Source: Clostridia bacterium (GTDB lineage Bacteria; Bacillota; Clostridia; UMGS1810). Taken from it: a stretch of 53,802 nt of DNA. A program made the position numbers and the translations under genes. The notes under the pieces are model-generated. The model was not told the DNA's origin, did no database searches, and worked only from the letters and a program-made list of their open reading frames with translations. Positions 8,923-18,000 of the stretch are shown in pieces (the first letter of the stretch is position 1; every line of letters starts with the position of its first letter). Location of the stretch: assembly GCA_017436905.1 (NCBI GenBank), contig JAFSCF010000010.1, forward strand, positions 1 through 53,802, given 5' to 3'.

Positions 8923-8941
8923 ACGTATATACAATTGTCAA
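8913..8941 (-). promoter_or_regulatory. Promoter of adhE
   Basis: On the minus strand TTGACA (8936-8941), a 17-bp spacer and TAAAAT (8913-8918) form a near-consensus sigma-A promoter about 54 bp before the adhE start. The -10 lies inside the Rex operator. Confidence 0.85.
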
Positions 8942-8968
8942 TACCCAAAACTTTCATAGAAGTTTTAT

Positions 8969-8988
8969 CGGTAACTGCGCAGTTACCG
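8969..8988. repeat. Perfect 20-bp palindrome
   Basis: CGGTAACTGCGCAGTTACCG is fully self-complementary and is followed on the plus strand by GG and six T. It lies between the RNase Z terminator and the adhE promoter. No plus-strand gene precedes it, so it may be an operator or an additional hairpin rather than a needed terminator. Confidence 0.6.
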
Positions 8989-8999
8989 GGATTTTTTAC

Positions 9000-9026
9000 A
9001 AAAAAGCCTGACTGCTCGAGTCAGGC
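9000..9026 (-). terminator. Terminator after RNase Z
   Basis: On the minus strand GCCTGACT, a 5-nt loop and AGTCAGGC are followed by six T residues, 7 nt after the RNase Z stop codon. Confidence 0.88.
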
Positions 9027-9032
9027 ATAAGA

Positions 9033-9950
9033 TTATATATTATCGTCAGGAACAATGGTTTTTTTAATTCCATCACGAGTGATAACGGTATTTGCAAAAA
9101 TTTTGCACACATCGTCTTTATATTCAGCAGGATGAGTTAATGCAGGGCTGAAATGAGTAAGCCACAGTTCAGGCACATTTGCTTTTTGAGCAATATTTGC
9201 GGCGTCGCTGAAAAGCATATGATGCTTTTCGTTCATTTTTTCACGCATTTGGTCATCACAATACATACCTTCGCAGACAAAAAGGTTAGAACCTTCAGCA
9301 AAATCAACCATACCGTCAAAGGGGCGTGTATCGGTACAATACGTTACTTTAATAGGCTTTCTTTCGCCGTCAAGCACCATATCGGGAGTGTAAATATTTC
9401 CGTCTATCTCTACAGTTTCACCTGCGTGCAGGTTTTTATAGTATGTTACAGGGATATTGAGTGCGGCTGCCTTTTGCGGATTGAAAACAGGTTTTCTATG
9501 ATACGTTATGTTATAGCCAAGGCAAGGCACTTTATGTTTAAGAGGAAGCGTGTTTATTTCGAGCCCTGCAATCTCAAATTTTTCGGGCGATTTCTGGTCA
9601 AGTTCTTTTATGATTATTTCAAACGGCAGTTTCTGTGCGATAACAAGCAGGCTTGATACCACTCTGCCGATACCTGCCGGACCTGCTATAACAAGCGGCG
9701 TTGTTTTGCCCTGATTACCCAAAGTAAGCATCAGCCCCGGCAAACCCGATATATGGTCAGCATGGAAATGAGTTATAAGCAGGCACTCCATACGGCTTAC
9801 GTGACATTCTGCCGCCGAAAGCGCCATCTGTGTACCCTCGCCGCAATCTATTAAAATTGCTTTGCCCATAACCTCTACCCAGCAACAGGTAAGGTATCTG
9901 CGAACTAAAGGCAACATACCACCCGTACCGGGCAGGCATACGTCTACCAT
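9033..9950 (-). CDS. rnz: Ribonuclease Z
   Basis: Metallo-beta-lactamase-fold endonuclease that removes the 3' trailer from tRNA precursors lacking encoded CCA. 305 residues, the normal bacterial length. The N-terminus MVDVCLPGTGGMLPL is typical of the family, the zinc motif THFHADHISG follows ILIDCGEGTQ, and later metal ligands occur in TYCTDTRPF and LTHFSPALTHP. It fits the tRNAs in this window, none of which encodes CCA. The start ATG follows AAGGAGG at 7 nt. Confidence 0.93.
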   Translation of the reverse strand: MVDVCLPGTGGMLPLVRRYLTCCWVEVMGKAILIDCGEGTQMALSAAECHVSRMECLLITHFHADHISGLPGLMLTLGNQGKTTPLVIAGPAGIGRVVSSLLVIAQKLPFEIIIKELDQKSPEKFEIAGLEINTLPLKHKVPCLGYNITYHRKPVFNPQKAAALNIPVTYYKNLHAGETVEIDGNIYTPDMVLDGERKPIKVTYCTDTRPFDGMVDFAEGSNLFVCEGMYCDDQMREKMNEKHHMLFSDAANIAQKANVPELWLTHFSPALTHPAEYKDDVCKIFANTVITRDGIKKTIVPDDNI

Positions 9951-9979
9951 ATTATCGCCTCCTTAAATTCTTTATCTCC

Positions 9980-10039
9980 AAGGATATAATACGAAAACTT
10001 GCTTGAGTATATTTAGGCAAGTTTTCGTATTATATCCTT
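9980..10039. repeat. Long inverted repeat between nadE and rnz
   Basis: A perfect 23-bp inverted repeat (9980-10002 with 10017-10039) encloses a 14-nt loop. It lies in the 172-bp gap between two minus-strand genes. There is no strong T-run at either foot, so a simple terminator is not certain; transcript processing or attenuation are alternatives. Confidence 0.75.
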
Positions 10040-10052
10040 TATTTTATATTTA

Positions 10053-10109
10053 AAGTATTTGCGTATGAAGCCGCCTAAATATCGCAAGCGGATTCATATG
10101 CAAATACTT
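10053..10109. repeat. Second long inverted repeat after nadE
   Basis: AAGTATTTGCGTATGAA (10053-10069) pairs with 10093-10109 over 17 bp with one wobble around a 23-nt loop. It immediately follows the nadE stop and precedes the 23-bp hairpin, so the transcript would carry two tandem extended stems. Confidence 0.7.
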
Positions 10110-10122
10110 ATACATACACAAC

Positions 10123-10854
10123 TTATTCCTCTCCATACAAAAGAGGCATACGTCTTTTATGTTCACTGCCGTTATGGTATCTGCGGATAATTTCAGCATC
10201 GGCAGCATGAGCATTACCGTTTAATATATACTCATCAATAGCCGCATATGTTACGCCCATATCAGCCTCATCGGTCTGTCCCTCGTAAAGACCTGCAGAC
10301 GGCGCTTTGTTTATAATCTCCTGCGGTGCGTCAAGATAGCGTAGAAAATCAAATACCTCTCCTGCAGTGAGGTCGGCAATCGGGTTAAAGTCGCACGCAC
10401 CATCACCCCATTTGGTGAAGTAACCCATATAACGCTCGCTTCTGTTGCCCGTTCCGGCAACTAGCAAGCCCTCCGCCGCAGCAATTGCATACAGAGTTGT
10501 CATACGCAGACGTGGTGCAATATTTATATCGGCAGTATTGTTAATCTCTGTTTTGCCGGCAACGGCTGACAAAAGTGCATTTTTAACGTCGGTTAAATCA
10601 ACTGTACGTGTTTCTATCTTAAACTGCTCCGCAACAAGATTGCCGTGGTCGGCATCTTCTTCGTAATTTCTTACAGAACAGCAAGGCATTATAACACCAA
10701 CGGTATTATCGCACGCCATTTTGCATAAAATGCTTACCAAGGCGCTGTCTTTACCGCCGCTATTGCCGTATATTATTCCTTTAACACCGGTTTTTGCAAC
10801 CAGATTACGTATAAATTCAACTCTCTGCTCGGTTTCATATTTCCAGTCTCTCAT
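10123..10854 (-). CDS. nadE: NH3-dependent NAD+ synthetase
   Basis: Adenylates nicotinate adenine dinucleotide with ATP and amidates it with ammonia to form NAD. 243 residues, so it lacks the glutaminase domain of the long form. The ATP pyrophosphatase P-loop SGGKDS is at residues 32-37; LVAGTGNRSERYMGYFTKWGDGACD and the end HKRRMPLLYGE match the family. The start at 10854 is chosen because AAGGGG lies 6 nt upstream; a longer frame starting at 10896 has no such site. pncB elsewhere in the window makes the pathway precursor. Confidence 0.93.
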   Translation of the reverse strand: MRDWKYETEQRVEFIRNLVAKTGVKGIIYGNSGGKDSALVSILCKMACDNTVGVIMPCCSVRNYEEDADHGNLVAEQFKIETRTVDLTDVKNALLSAVAGKTEINNTADINIAPRLRMTTLYAIAAAEGLLVAGTGNRSERYMGYFTKWGDGACDFNPIADLTAGEVFDFLRYLDAPQEIINKAPSAGLYEGQTDEADMGVTYAAIDEYILNGNAHAADAEIIRRYHNGSEHKRRMPLLYGEE

Positions 10855-10876
10855 AAAACCCCTTCTTTCGCATTTA

Positions 10877-10906
10877 ATTTTACCATATTGGCGCAAATGT
10901 TGTCAA
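10877..10906 (-). promoter_or_regulatory. Promoter of nadE
   Basis: On the minus strand TTGACA (10901-10906), an 18-bp spacer and TAAAAT (10877-10882) lie 22 bp before the nadE start. Confidence 0.75.
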
Positions 10907-10935
10907 TTCCATTTATTTTTCAGTTTACTTTTAAC

Positions 10936-10963
10936 TTGAGCAATGGTATACTTTTATTATAGA
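10936..10963 (+). promoter_or_regulatory. Possible promoter of the phosphodiester glycosidase gene
   Basis: TTGAGC, a 16-bp spacer and TATAGA lie just before the Shine-Dalgarno of the gene at 10987. The match is partial and would give a very short leader. Confidence 0.35.
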
Positions 10964-10986
10964 TTATTTTGAAAGGAAGATACATA

Positions 10987-13260
10987 TTGAAAGCATTAAA
11001 AAAATTAACTGCCGTTTTAACGGCAGGTGTACTTGTATATACGGCTGTACCTACGTATGCGGCTGACATATACGACATAACGACCGAAACCACCATCGCA
11101 ACGGGGATTATGCAGAAAAACATTAAACGCTTAACCTTAAACGGGTGGCAGAACATAAATGTTATAGAAGCGGATTTATCAGACGGAAGATACGGCGTTA
11201 AAACTCTTATAAATACAGACGATATTTCAAAACTTACAAATGTTAAAGATCTCTCTTCCACGCACGGAACACTTGCCGCAATAAACGGCGACTTTTTCTC
11301 GTGGAAATGGGACGAGAAAACATTAGGCTCTGCAATCGGTGGTGTGGTAATAGACGGCGAGCAACACACGTCCATAACTTCTCCGTGGAACTTCGCCACA
11401 GTTGCACAGAAAGATGATGGTGCATTCATATTCGACTACATTGACTGCGCCATAGCGGTTGCTGCACCAAACGGATACATAACGCCCATTGAGCACATAA
11501 ACAAGTACGACGACCTTACCCAACCTATTATATATACCAAAGAATGGGGCCCGTTATCACCAGGCTCTGCGGGAACATTGTCCGAGATAGTTATAGAAGA
11601 CGATACAGTTGTGGCTATAAACTACGACCAAGGCCCCGTAGAGTTTCCCGAAAACGGATACATAATAGCATTTTTAAGAGATGTTTCCCCTGAGATAACA
11701 GAAAACTTCCACATTGGTGACAAAGTGGAACTCGGCATTAACTACGAACCGAAGTTTGAAGATATACAGTTTGCAGTCGGCGCAGGAACTCTGCTTTTAA
11801 AAGACGGTGAAAAAACAGAAATAACAAACAACATATCAGGCTACCAACCAAGAACGGCAATAGGTGTAAACGACGACCACTCAAAACTGTATCTGGTAAC
11901 GGTGGACGGAAGAAAAGCCAATGCAAAAGGTGTAACTTTGGAATCACTTGCAGATATTATGGCAGAAATAGGCGCTGACGATGCTGCAAACCTTGACGGA
12001 GGCGGCTCAACTACTTTAGTTATACGCTCGCCTTACACCGGCAAGCAGGAGGTTGCAAATACACCGTCGGATAACTATCTGCGCCCCGTAGCAAACGGAG
12101 TTGGCATTATACCCATAGTCGCTGCTGACGACGAAGGATTTATAACTATAGAAACCGACTCTGACAACATATTTGCAGGATGCGGCATATACCTTAACGT
12201 AAAAGTGCGTGACAGCCTTGGCAATATTATAGACGCACCTGACCTTAAATGGAAAGCAACCGACGGAGTAGTGACAGACAGTTACTACTATCCTGAAAAT
12301 GCAGGCGTGCACACCGTAACAGTATCGTACAATGGCATGAGTGCTACAAAGCAGTTGCGTGTTCTTGAAAATCCTGTAAAAATTTCTACAGGCCTTAAAG
12401 AATACAAAATTGCCGCTGGTGACAGCGCATATATAAGCCTTACGGCAGAAGACGCAAAAGGTTACAAAGCATACATTAATTTAAGCGATACTGACATAAC
12501 GCTTTCTTCATCAATACTCACTCTTGACGGAAATTCTTTAAAAGGAAACAAAAAGGGCTCTGCCGTTGCGACATTCGATTTCGGCGGCATACAAACATCT
12601 GCCATTATAAGAGTCGGCGGCGACAACAGCAAAGTGACCGTTCCTGACGATGTTTTTATTGCCGACAGTATAGAAACACCGATTGAAAGCGAAGATGCGT
12701 TTACATTTGCCGTATTTGGCAATACAGTAAGCAAAAACACATTTACCGAAAAACTTGTGATGAACAAATATACAGAGGTATTAAAAAGCGGTGTATGCGA
12801 CCTTGCGATTTTTGCAGGCAAAAACAGTGTTTCTCCTGAGGGGCTTGATTTTGACAATTTAACCGCATCAAAGCATTATTCATATGCCAAATACAAAGAT
12901 TCTGCTTTTATAACACTTAACAGTTCAGATGCTTCCCAGTGGGAATTATTACTTAGCGAGGCGAAGTTGGGCAAAACCAAAAATCTGTTTATAATTATCC
13001 CTGAAAGCATATATAACGACAGCACATACTACGAAGAAATGCTTATAGACTATACAGAGAAAAACTTAAGCGGAACAAATGTGTATGTAATATCCGCAGG
13101 AAGCAGTAAAATAATCAACAATTCAGGCATAAAACACATAAGCGTTACCGGTGTTGACGCAGTTGAAAATGCTGCATCTGCCATTGAAAATGCCGTGTAC
13201 CGACTATTTACTGTAGACGGTGACAAAGTTCATTGTGAAAACGTAAAAATATATAAATAA
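10987..13260 (+). CDS. Secreted phosphodiester glycosidase (NAGPA/DUF2233) protein
   Basis: About 757 residues with an N-terminal signal peptide (KALKKLTAVLTAGVLVYTAVPTYA, cut near AAD), so exported. Residues about 85-390 form a NAGPA/DUF2233 domain: AAINGDFFSW, QPRTAIGVNDDHSKLYLVTVDGR and the hallmark NLDGGGSTTLV (about 335-345). The family hydrolyses phosphate-linked sugars, as in the human uncovering enzyme and exopolysaccharide-linked homologues. An Ig-like region (about 395-550) follows, then about 190 residues (FTFAVFGNTVSKNTF to the end) that resemble a calcineurin-like phosphoesterase fold without its metal motifs. Start is TTG at 10987, since AAAGGAAG lies 7 nt upstream. Confidence 0.82.
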   Translation: MKALKKLTAVLTAGVLVYTAVPTYAADIYDITTETTIATGIMQKNIKRLTLNGWQNINVIEADLSDGRYGVKTLINTDDISKLTNVKDLSSTHGTLAAINGDFFSWKWDEKTLGSAIGGVVIDGEQHTSITSPWNFATVAQKDDGAFIFDYIDCAIAVAAPNGYITPIEHINKYDDLTQPIIYTKEWGPLSPGSAGTLSEIVIEDDTVVAINYDQGPVEFPENGYIIAFLRDVSPEITENFHIGDKVELGINYEPKFEDIQFAVGAGTLLLKDGEKTEITNNISGYQPRTAIGVNDDHSKLYLVTVDGRKANAKGVTLESLADIMAEIGADDAANLDGGGSTTLVIRSPYTGKQEVANTPSDNYLRPVANGVGIIPIVAADDEGFITIETDSDNIFAGCGIYLNVKVRDSLGNIIDAPDLKWKATDGVVTDSYYYPENAGVHTVTVSYNGMSATKQLRVLENPVKISTGLKEYKIAAGDSAYISLTAEDAKGYKAYINLSDTDITLSSSILTLDGNSLKGNKKGSAVATFDFGGIQTSAIIRVGGDNSKVTVPDDVFIADSIETPIESEDAFTFAVFGNTVSKNTFTEKLVMNKYTEVLKSGVCDLAIFAGKNSVSPEGLDFDNLTASKHYSYAKYKDSAFITLNSSDASQWELLLSEAKLGKTKNLFIIIPESIYNDSTYYEEMLIDYTEKNLSGTNVYVISAGSSKIINNSGIKHISVTGVDAVENAASAIENAVYRLFTVDGDKVHCENVKIYK

Positions 13261-13264
13261 ACAC

Positions 13265-13298
13265 AAAAAATCCGGTTCAAATATGAACCGGATTTTTT
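13265..13298. terminator. Bidirectional terminator
   Basis: AAAAAATCCGGTTC pairs with GAACCGGATTTTTT around a 6-nt loop. It serves the glycosidase gene and the convergent phosphatidyltransferase gene, whose stop codon it touches. Confidence 0.88.
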
Positions 13299-13836
13299 AT
13301 GAGATTATTGTTTTTACATCTGTTGAATATTCTTTTTTTCGGATATGAATGAATAAATCCTCTACAGTTGCCAGTATACCCAATGCACAAATCAAAGTGC
13401 ACAGCCCCACAACAATCTGAGTATGTACAAAAAACGGAACTACAAACACCAGAAATACAGTTATTTTATTCATTACAGTATGCAATGACGCTATCTTACG
13501 GAATTTAACCGCCGAAACCACATACGATGCCACGCGCAGAAGAACTATTGCACCTACAAGATACCATATAAATACAGGCAGCACCACAAGCAACGCAGGA
13601 AGTATTTTTATAATCATAGTTATATTAAAAAGTACGTCTGCCACGCTGTCGAGTTTTGCGCCGAATTCACTGGCAACTTTTAGTTTACGTGCCAGAAATC
13701 CGTCAAGCACATCTGTAACACCTGTAAAAAAGTATACTATATAAAATACCGGTGAAAAAGTTTTTGTAAATATCAAACCAAACGTACCCACTATTCTTAA
13801 AGTGGTTATAATGTTTGGAATGTACGCCGCATTCAT
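13297..13836 (-). CDS. CDP-alcohol phosphatidyltransferase family protein
   Basis: Integral membrane enzyme of 179 residues with about five or six helices. It carries the complete family signature DG..AR........G...D...D in DGFLARKLKVASEFGAKLDS, which binds the CDP moiety and two divalent cations. It transfers a phosphatidyl group from CDP-diacylglycerol (or CDP-alcohol) to an alcohol acceptor; PgsA-like and synthase-like members cannot be separated here. The start at 13836 has AGGGGG 7 nt upstream; the longer open frame to 13893 runs through the upstream terminator. Confidence 0.85.
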   Translation of the reverse strand: MNAAYIPNIITTLRIVGTFGLIFTKTFSPVFYIVYFFTGVTDVLDGFLARKLKVASEFGAKLDSVADVLFNITMIIKILPALLVVLPVFIWYLVGAIVLLRVASYVVSAVKFRKIASLHTVMNKITVFLVFVVPFFVHTQIVVGLCTLICALGILATVEDLFIHIRKKEYSTDVKTIIS

Positions 13837-13863
13837 TTTTAATCCCCCTGTAAATTTTACACT

Positions 13864-13887
13864 AAAAGCCGGCAGATACCGGCTTTT
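13864..13887 (-). terminator. Terminator-like hairpin after prsA
   Basis: AAAAGCCGG and CCGGCTTTT pair around a 6-nt loop, 7 nt after the stop of the foldase gene. The T-run is short (CTTTTAG), so readthrough into the phosphatidyltransferase gene is likely. Confidence 0.6.
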
Positions 13888-13893
13888 AAGCAA

Positions 13894-14907
13894 TTACTGC
13901 ATTACTTCCAATTTTGAAAGTGCTTTTTCTTTAATCTCTACTTTTGCTGTTGCTTTCCACTCATCATAAGCAGCGTTTAATTTTTCGTACTGCATAATCT
14001 GTACTTCGGTAGGCAGGAGTTCAGCAATTTTGTCAGCAGTAAGACTAAGTGCTTCTCTTTTAATAATATGATAGCCGTATGATGTTTCTACTGGCTCACT
14101 AACCTCGCCTATTTCAAGGGCATATGCTGTTTTTTCAAACTCGGGTACCATCTGTCCTTTGCCGAATTCATAACCGTCAGGAGATGACTGGAGTCCCGGG
14201 TCTGAAGAGTAAGTGTTCATAAGTTCGTCAAAGTCTGCGCCGCCTTTAATTTGCTGATAAAGGTCGTCTGCCTGCGTTTTTGCAGCGGCAACCTCTTCAT
14301 CTGAAAGTGCTGCGCCGGTTGTGTTATCTATAGTAGAAATAAGGATATGTTTTGCTTTAATATATGTTTCTTTAATACGTGCTTCTGCATCTGCCTCACT
14401 TACAATGTATTCATCTTTTTCTGAAAGCATTGTATCGAGTTTGCTTGCAAGATACATAGACTCTACAAACTTAGTATACGCAGCCTCGGTTGTGCCCATT
14501 GCTTTAAGTTCGCCTTCGAAAACAGTTTTACCGCCCATCTGTGTTATCTGTGAGCCAATCTGCTGGTTAATCTGTGATTTTTCTTCTTCTGTTAAAGCAA
14601 TGCCCTGCTCTGTGGCTTTCTGGCATTTTATAACAGTTTTTACTGCTTCGTTAGCAGCATCTTCTCTGGCTTTGTCGGCATTACTATCGATTTCCCAGTA
14701 AGCTTCTGCCTCTTCTAAACTTGTGATACCTGCCTGGCTGAGCATATTATTCTGCACCTGAATAAAATACAGAACAACCTCTGCCTTTGTGATATCCTCA
14801 CCATTTACAGTAGCAATAACAGTATTGTCAACAACCGTGCAGCCGGACATAATGCCGATTAAAACGCACACGGCTATAACTGCTGATAAAAGTCTTGACT
14901 TTCTCAT
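13894..14907 (-). CDS. prsA: PrsA-like parvulin foldase lipoprotein
   Basis: 337 residues. The signal peptide ends in a lipobox (IGIMSGC), so the mature protein is anchored outside the membrane by its Cys. A SurA/PrsA-type helical chaperone region (about 30-190) precedes a PpiC parvulin domain (about 190-290) with IKAKHILIST, ADFDELMNTYSSDP, FGKGQMVPEFE and YGYHIIKRE. It catalyses peptidyl-prolyl isomerisation of exported proteins. ATG at 14907 follows AAAGGGTGG by 6 nt. It is downstream of mfd. A tandem 10-bp repeat lies 44-63 bp before the start. Confidence 0.88.
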   Translation of the reverse strand: MRKSRLLSAVIAVCVLIGIMSGCTVVDNTVIATVNGEDITKAEVVLYFIQVQNNMLSQAGITSLEEAEAYWEIDSNADKAREDAANEAVKTVIKCQKATEQGIALTEEEKSQINQQIGSQITQMGGKTVFEGELKAMGTTEAAYTKFVESMYLASKLDTMLSEKDEYIVSEADAEARIKETYIKAKHILISTIDNTTGAALSDEEVAAAKTQADDLYQQIKGGADFDELMNTYSSDPGLQSSPDGYEFGKGQMVPEFEKTAYALEIGEVSEPVETSYGYHIIKREALSLTADKIAELLPTEVQIMQYEKLNAAYDEWKATAKVEIKEKALSKLEVMQ

Positions 14908-14950
14908 TTCAAACCACCCTTTCACCGATGTATATTTCGTATTATCTCGT

Positions 14951-14970
14951 TTAGATACAATTAGATACAT
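14951..14970. repeat. Tandem 10-bp repeat upstream of prsA
   Basis: TTAGATACAA is followed directly by TTAGATACAT, giving two copies one helical turn apart in the 93-bp gap between mfd and prsA. Direct repeats with that phasing are typical of response-regulator sites, but no regulator is identified. Confidence 0.5.
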
Positions 14971-15000
14971 TAATTATATCAGCAAAACTCTTATATGTGT

Positions 15001-18000
15001 TTACTTATTGAGTTTTTGTAATATAATCTTAATATTATCAAGCAAAGGCTGTTCAAATCTGTACCGCATTGACGACACTTCGCCGGTGCCGAGGCGGATT
15101 TTGCCACGGTATTCCTTAATAAGTTCTACCGCATTATCGGCAGACACGCCACCGTGCGATACAAACTCTATATGATCGCCCCTCTGGACGATTTCATCAA
15201 CACCTGCTGCACGGGCAAGGCATTTTATATAGCCTACGTCGAGCAGATTGAGCACCGGTTGGGGGATATCTCCGTAGCGGTCAATAAACTCATCGGTAAC
15301 ATCGTAAAAATCTTCTTCGCTTTCTATAGCAGAGATTTTTTTATACATCTCAACTCTCTGCCACTCAAACTCTATATAATCTTTGGGGATATAGGCGTCA
15401 AGGTGGAGTTCAACAACCACCTCGGTTTTTGGCGGTGCATCGATGCCTTTGATGTTGTTTACCGCCTGCTCTAAAAGCATACAATACATATCGTAGCCAA
15501 CGAGGTTCATATTGCCATGCTGCTGCTTGCCCAAAAGGTTACCAGCGCCACGGATTTCAAGGTCACGCATAGCAATTTTAAAGCCTGAGCCGAATTCGGT
15601 AAACTCTCTTATCGCCTGCAGACGTTTTTGTGCAACCTGATCTAATATCTTACTGCGCTCATACGTTAAATACGCATACGCAAGGCGGTTTGAACGCCCT
15701 ACTCTGCCACGCAGTTGATAAAGTTGCGAAAGGCCCAGTTTATCGGCATTTTCTATTATAATGGTATTTACGTTTGAAACGTCAAGACCTGTTTCAATGA
15801 TAGTTGTGCAAACCAAAATATCTGTTTCGCCTTCCATAAGGCTCATCATAATTTTTTCAAGTTGGGTTTCGTTCATTTTACCATGAGCCACAGCAATATT
15901 TGCATCGGGGAACTTTTCTTTTAGTTCTGCCGCTTTGCGCTCTATGCCCTCTACACGGTTAAAAAGGTAATACACCTGCCCGTGACGTGAAAGTTCACGC
16001 TCGATAGCATTGGCAAGCACGGCATCGTTTTTCTCAAGTACAAACGTCTGCACGGGGTAGCGGTCCTGCGGCGGCTCTGTCAATACACTTAAATCACGTA
16101 TGCCAACCATAGCCATATGCAGTGTTCTGGGAATTGGTGTGGCACTTAACGTGAGCACATCTACATTTGTTTTCATTTCTTTAAGGCGCTCTTTATCGCC
16201 AACACCAAAGCGCTGTTCTTCATCGATAATGAGCAGACCTAAATTTTTGAATCTGACGTCTTTCTGCAGAATTCTGTGTGTGCCTATAACAATATCCACG
16301 TCACCCTCAGAAATTCTACGGGCAATATCGGCAAGTTCTTTCTTGGTTTTAAAGCGTGACATCATCTCTATTTTTATAGGGAAGTCTTTCATACGCATAC
16401 AGAAGTTATTGTAATGCTGCTGGGCAAGGATTGTAGTAGGCACAAGATACGCCACCTGCATTGAGTCCATTACGCACTTGAATGCCGCACGCATGGCAAC
16501 CTCTGTTTTGCCGTAGCCTACGTCACCGCAGAGAAGTCTATCCATACTCTTACCCTGCTCCATATCAGCCTTTACCTCGGCTATCGACTTGGTCTGGTCG
16601 GCTGTTTCCTCGTATGGAAAGCCGTCTTCAAACTCCTGCTGCCAGGGTGTGTCGGGCGGATATTTATGCCCCTCGATACTGCTGCGTTCTGCATAAAGGC
16701 GTATTAAATCCTCTGCCAGTTCCTCTACACTCTGGCGCACTTTACCGGTAGTGCGCTGCCAATCGGTGCCGCCTAACGAATTAAGACGAACATTTTTAGC
16801 CTCTGCACCTATATACTTATGCAAAAGGTCAAGTTGACCTGTGGGAACATATAAAATATCGCTGTTTTTGTACTTTATTTTTATATAATCTTTTATTACC
16901 TTATCAACGGTAAGTTGCTCAACACCAACATACTGACCTATGCCGTGAGTCTGGTGGACAACGTAGTCGCCTGCGTTGAGTTCGTCAAAACTCTTTATCG
17001 CTTTTTTAGAGTCTGCGCTGCGTGTACGTTTTTTCTTTGTTGTGCGTACAATTTCGCCGTCGCTTACAACAACCGTTTTAACGGTTGGATACTCAAAGCC
17101 TTTTGCAAGGCTGCCAATGGTAATTAATATCTCGCCTACTGCGGGAAGGTCGTCTGCCGTATCGCTTATATAGTGCGGATAGCCTCTGTCGACAAACTCT
17201 CTTGAAAAAGCGTCTGCTTTTGCACGTGTAGACGTAACCATTATCATTCTGTAGCCGTTTTTGCGCCAGAATTCTATATCATCATACAAAAATTCAAGTT
17301 GACCGCCGTACGACTGCAATGTTTTGGCGGTTATTGACACAAGCGATTTTGGCTTAAACTCAGGCGTTGCATACGAAAGCGTACTTAGCGAAATCATTGG
17401 ATTTTGCTCAGCACATTTTATAATATCTGCATAAGGGAGCATAAATTTGCCTTTGAATTTAGGGAATATCCCTTTATCGAGCAAATCAACCACCGTCTGC
17501 TCGTTTTCTTCCTCACACGCTTTGGCTCGTTCTGCTGCCTCGTTTGCCTCGTCTATAAAAACAATTCTGTCTTTATCTATATAATCCATAAGTGACGGGA
17601 AATCCTTATAGAAAAATGTCATATACTTATCCTGCGACGCAAAATAGTGCTGATTTGAAAATTTTTCGATATCTGTATTTAAGTTTTCGTTATTCTGCTT
17701 TTTAATCTGTTCTGTAACTTTTTCAATTTGTTCTGCAGTATACAAAAGTTCACGTACGGGGCAGACAACAACATCGTCCCTACGTTCTAAAGACACTTGC
17801 GTTAAAACATCGAAAAGCCTTACAGAGTCAACCTCGTCGCCGAAAAGTTCTATACGAACGGGCATAGTTTCGGTGGGCGTAAAAATATCTACAATAGAGC
17901 CGCGCACAGCATACTGCCCTACGCCCTCAACCGAAGGAACACGTTTATATCCTGCAAAGTTTAACTTTTCTGTAAATTCGTCACGGTCTAAAGTGTCGCC

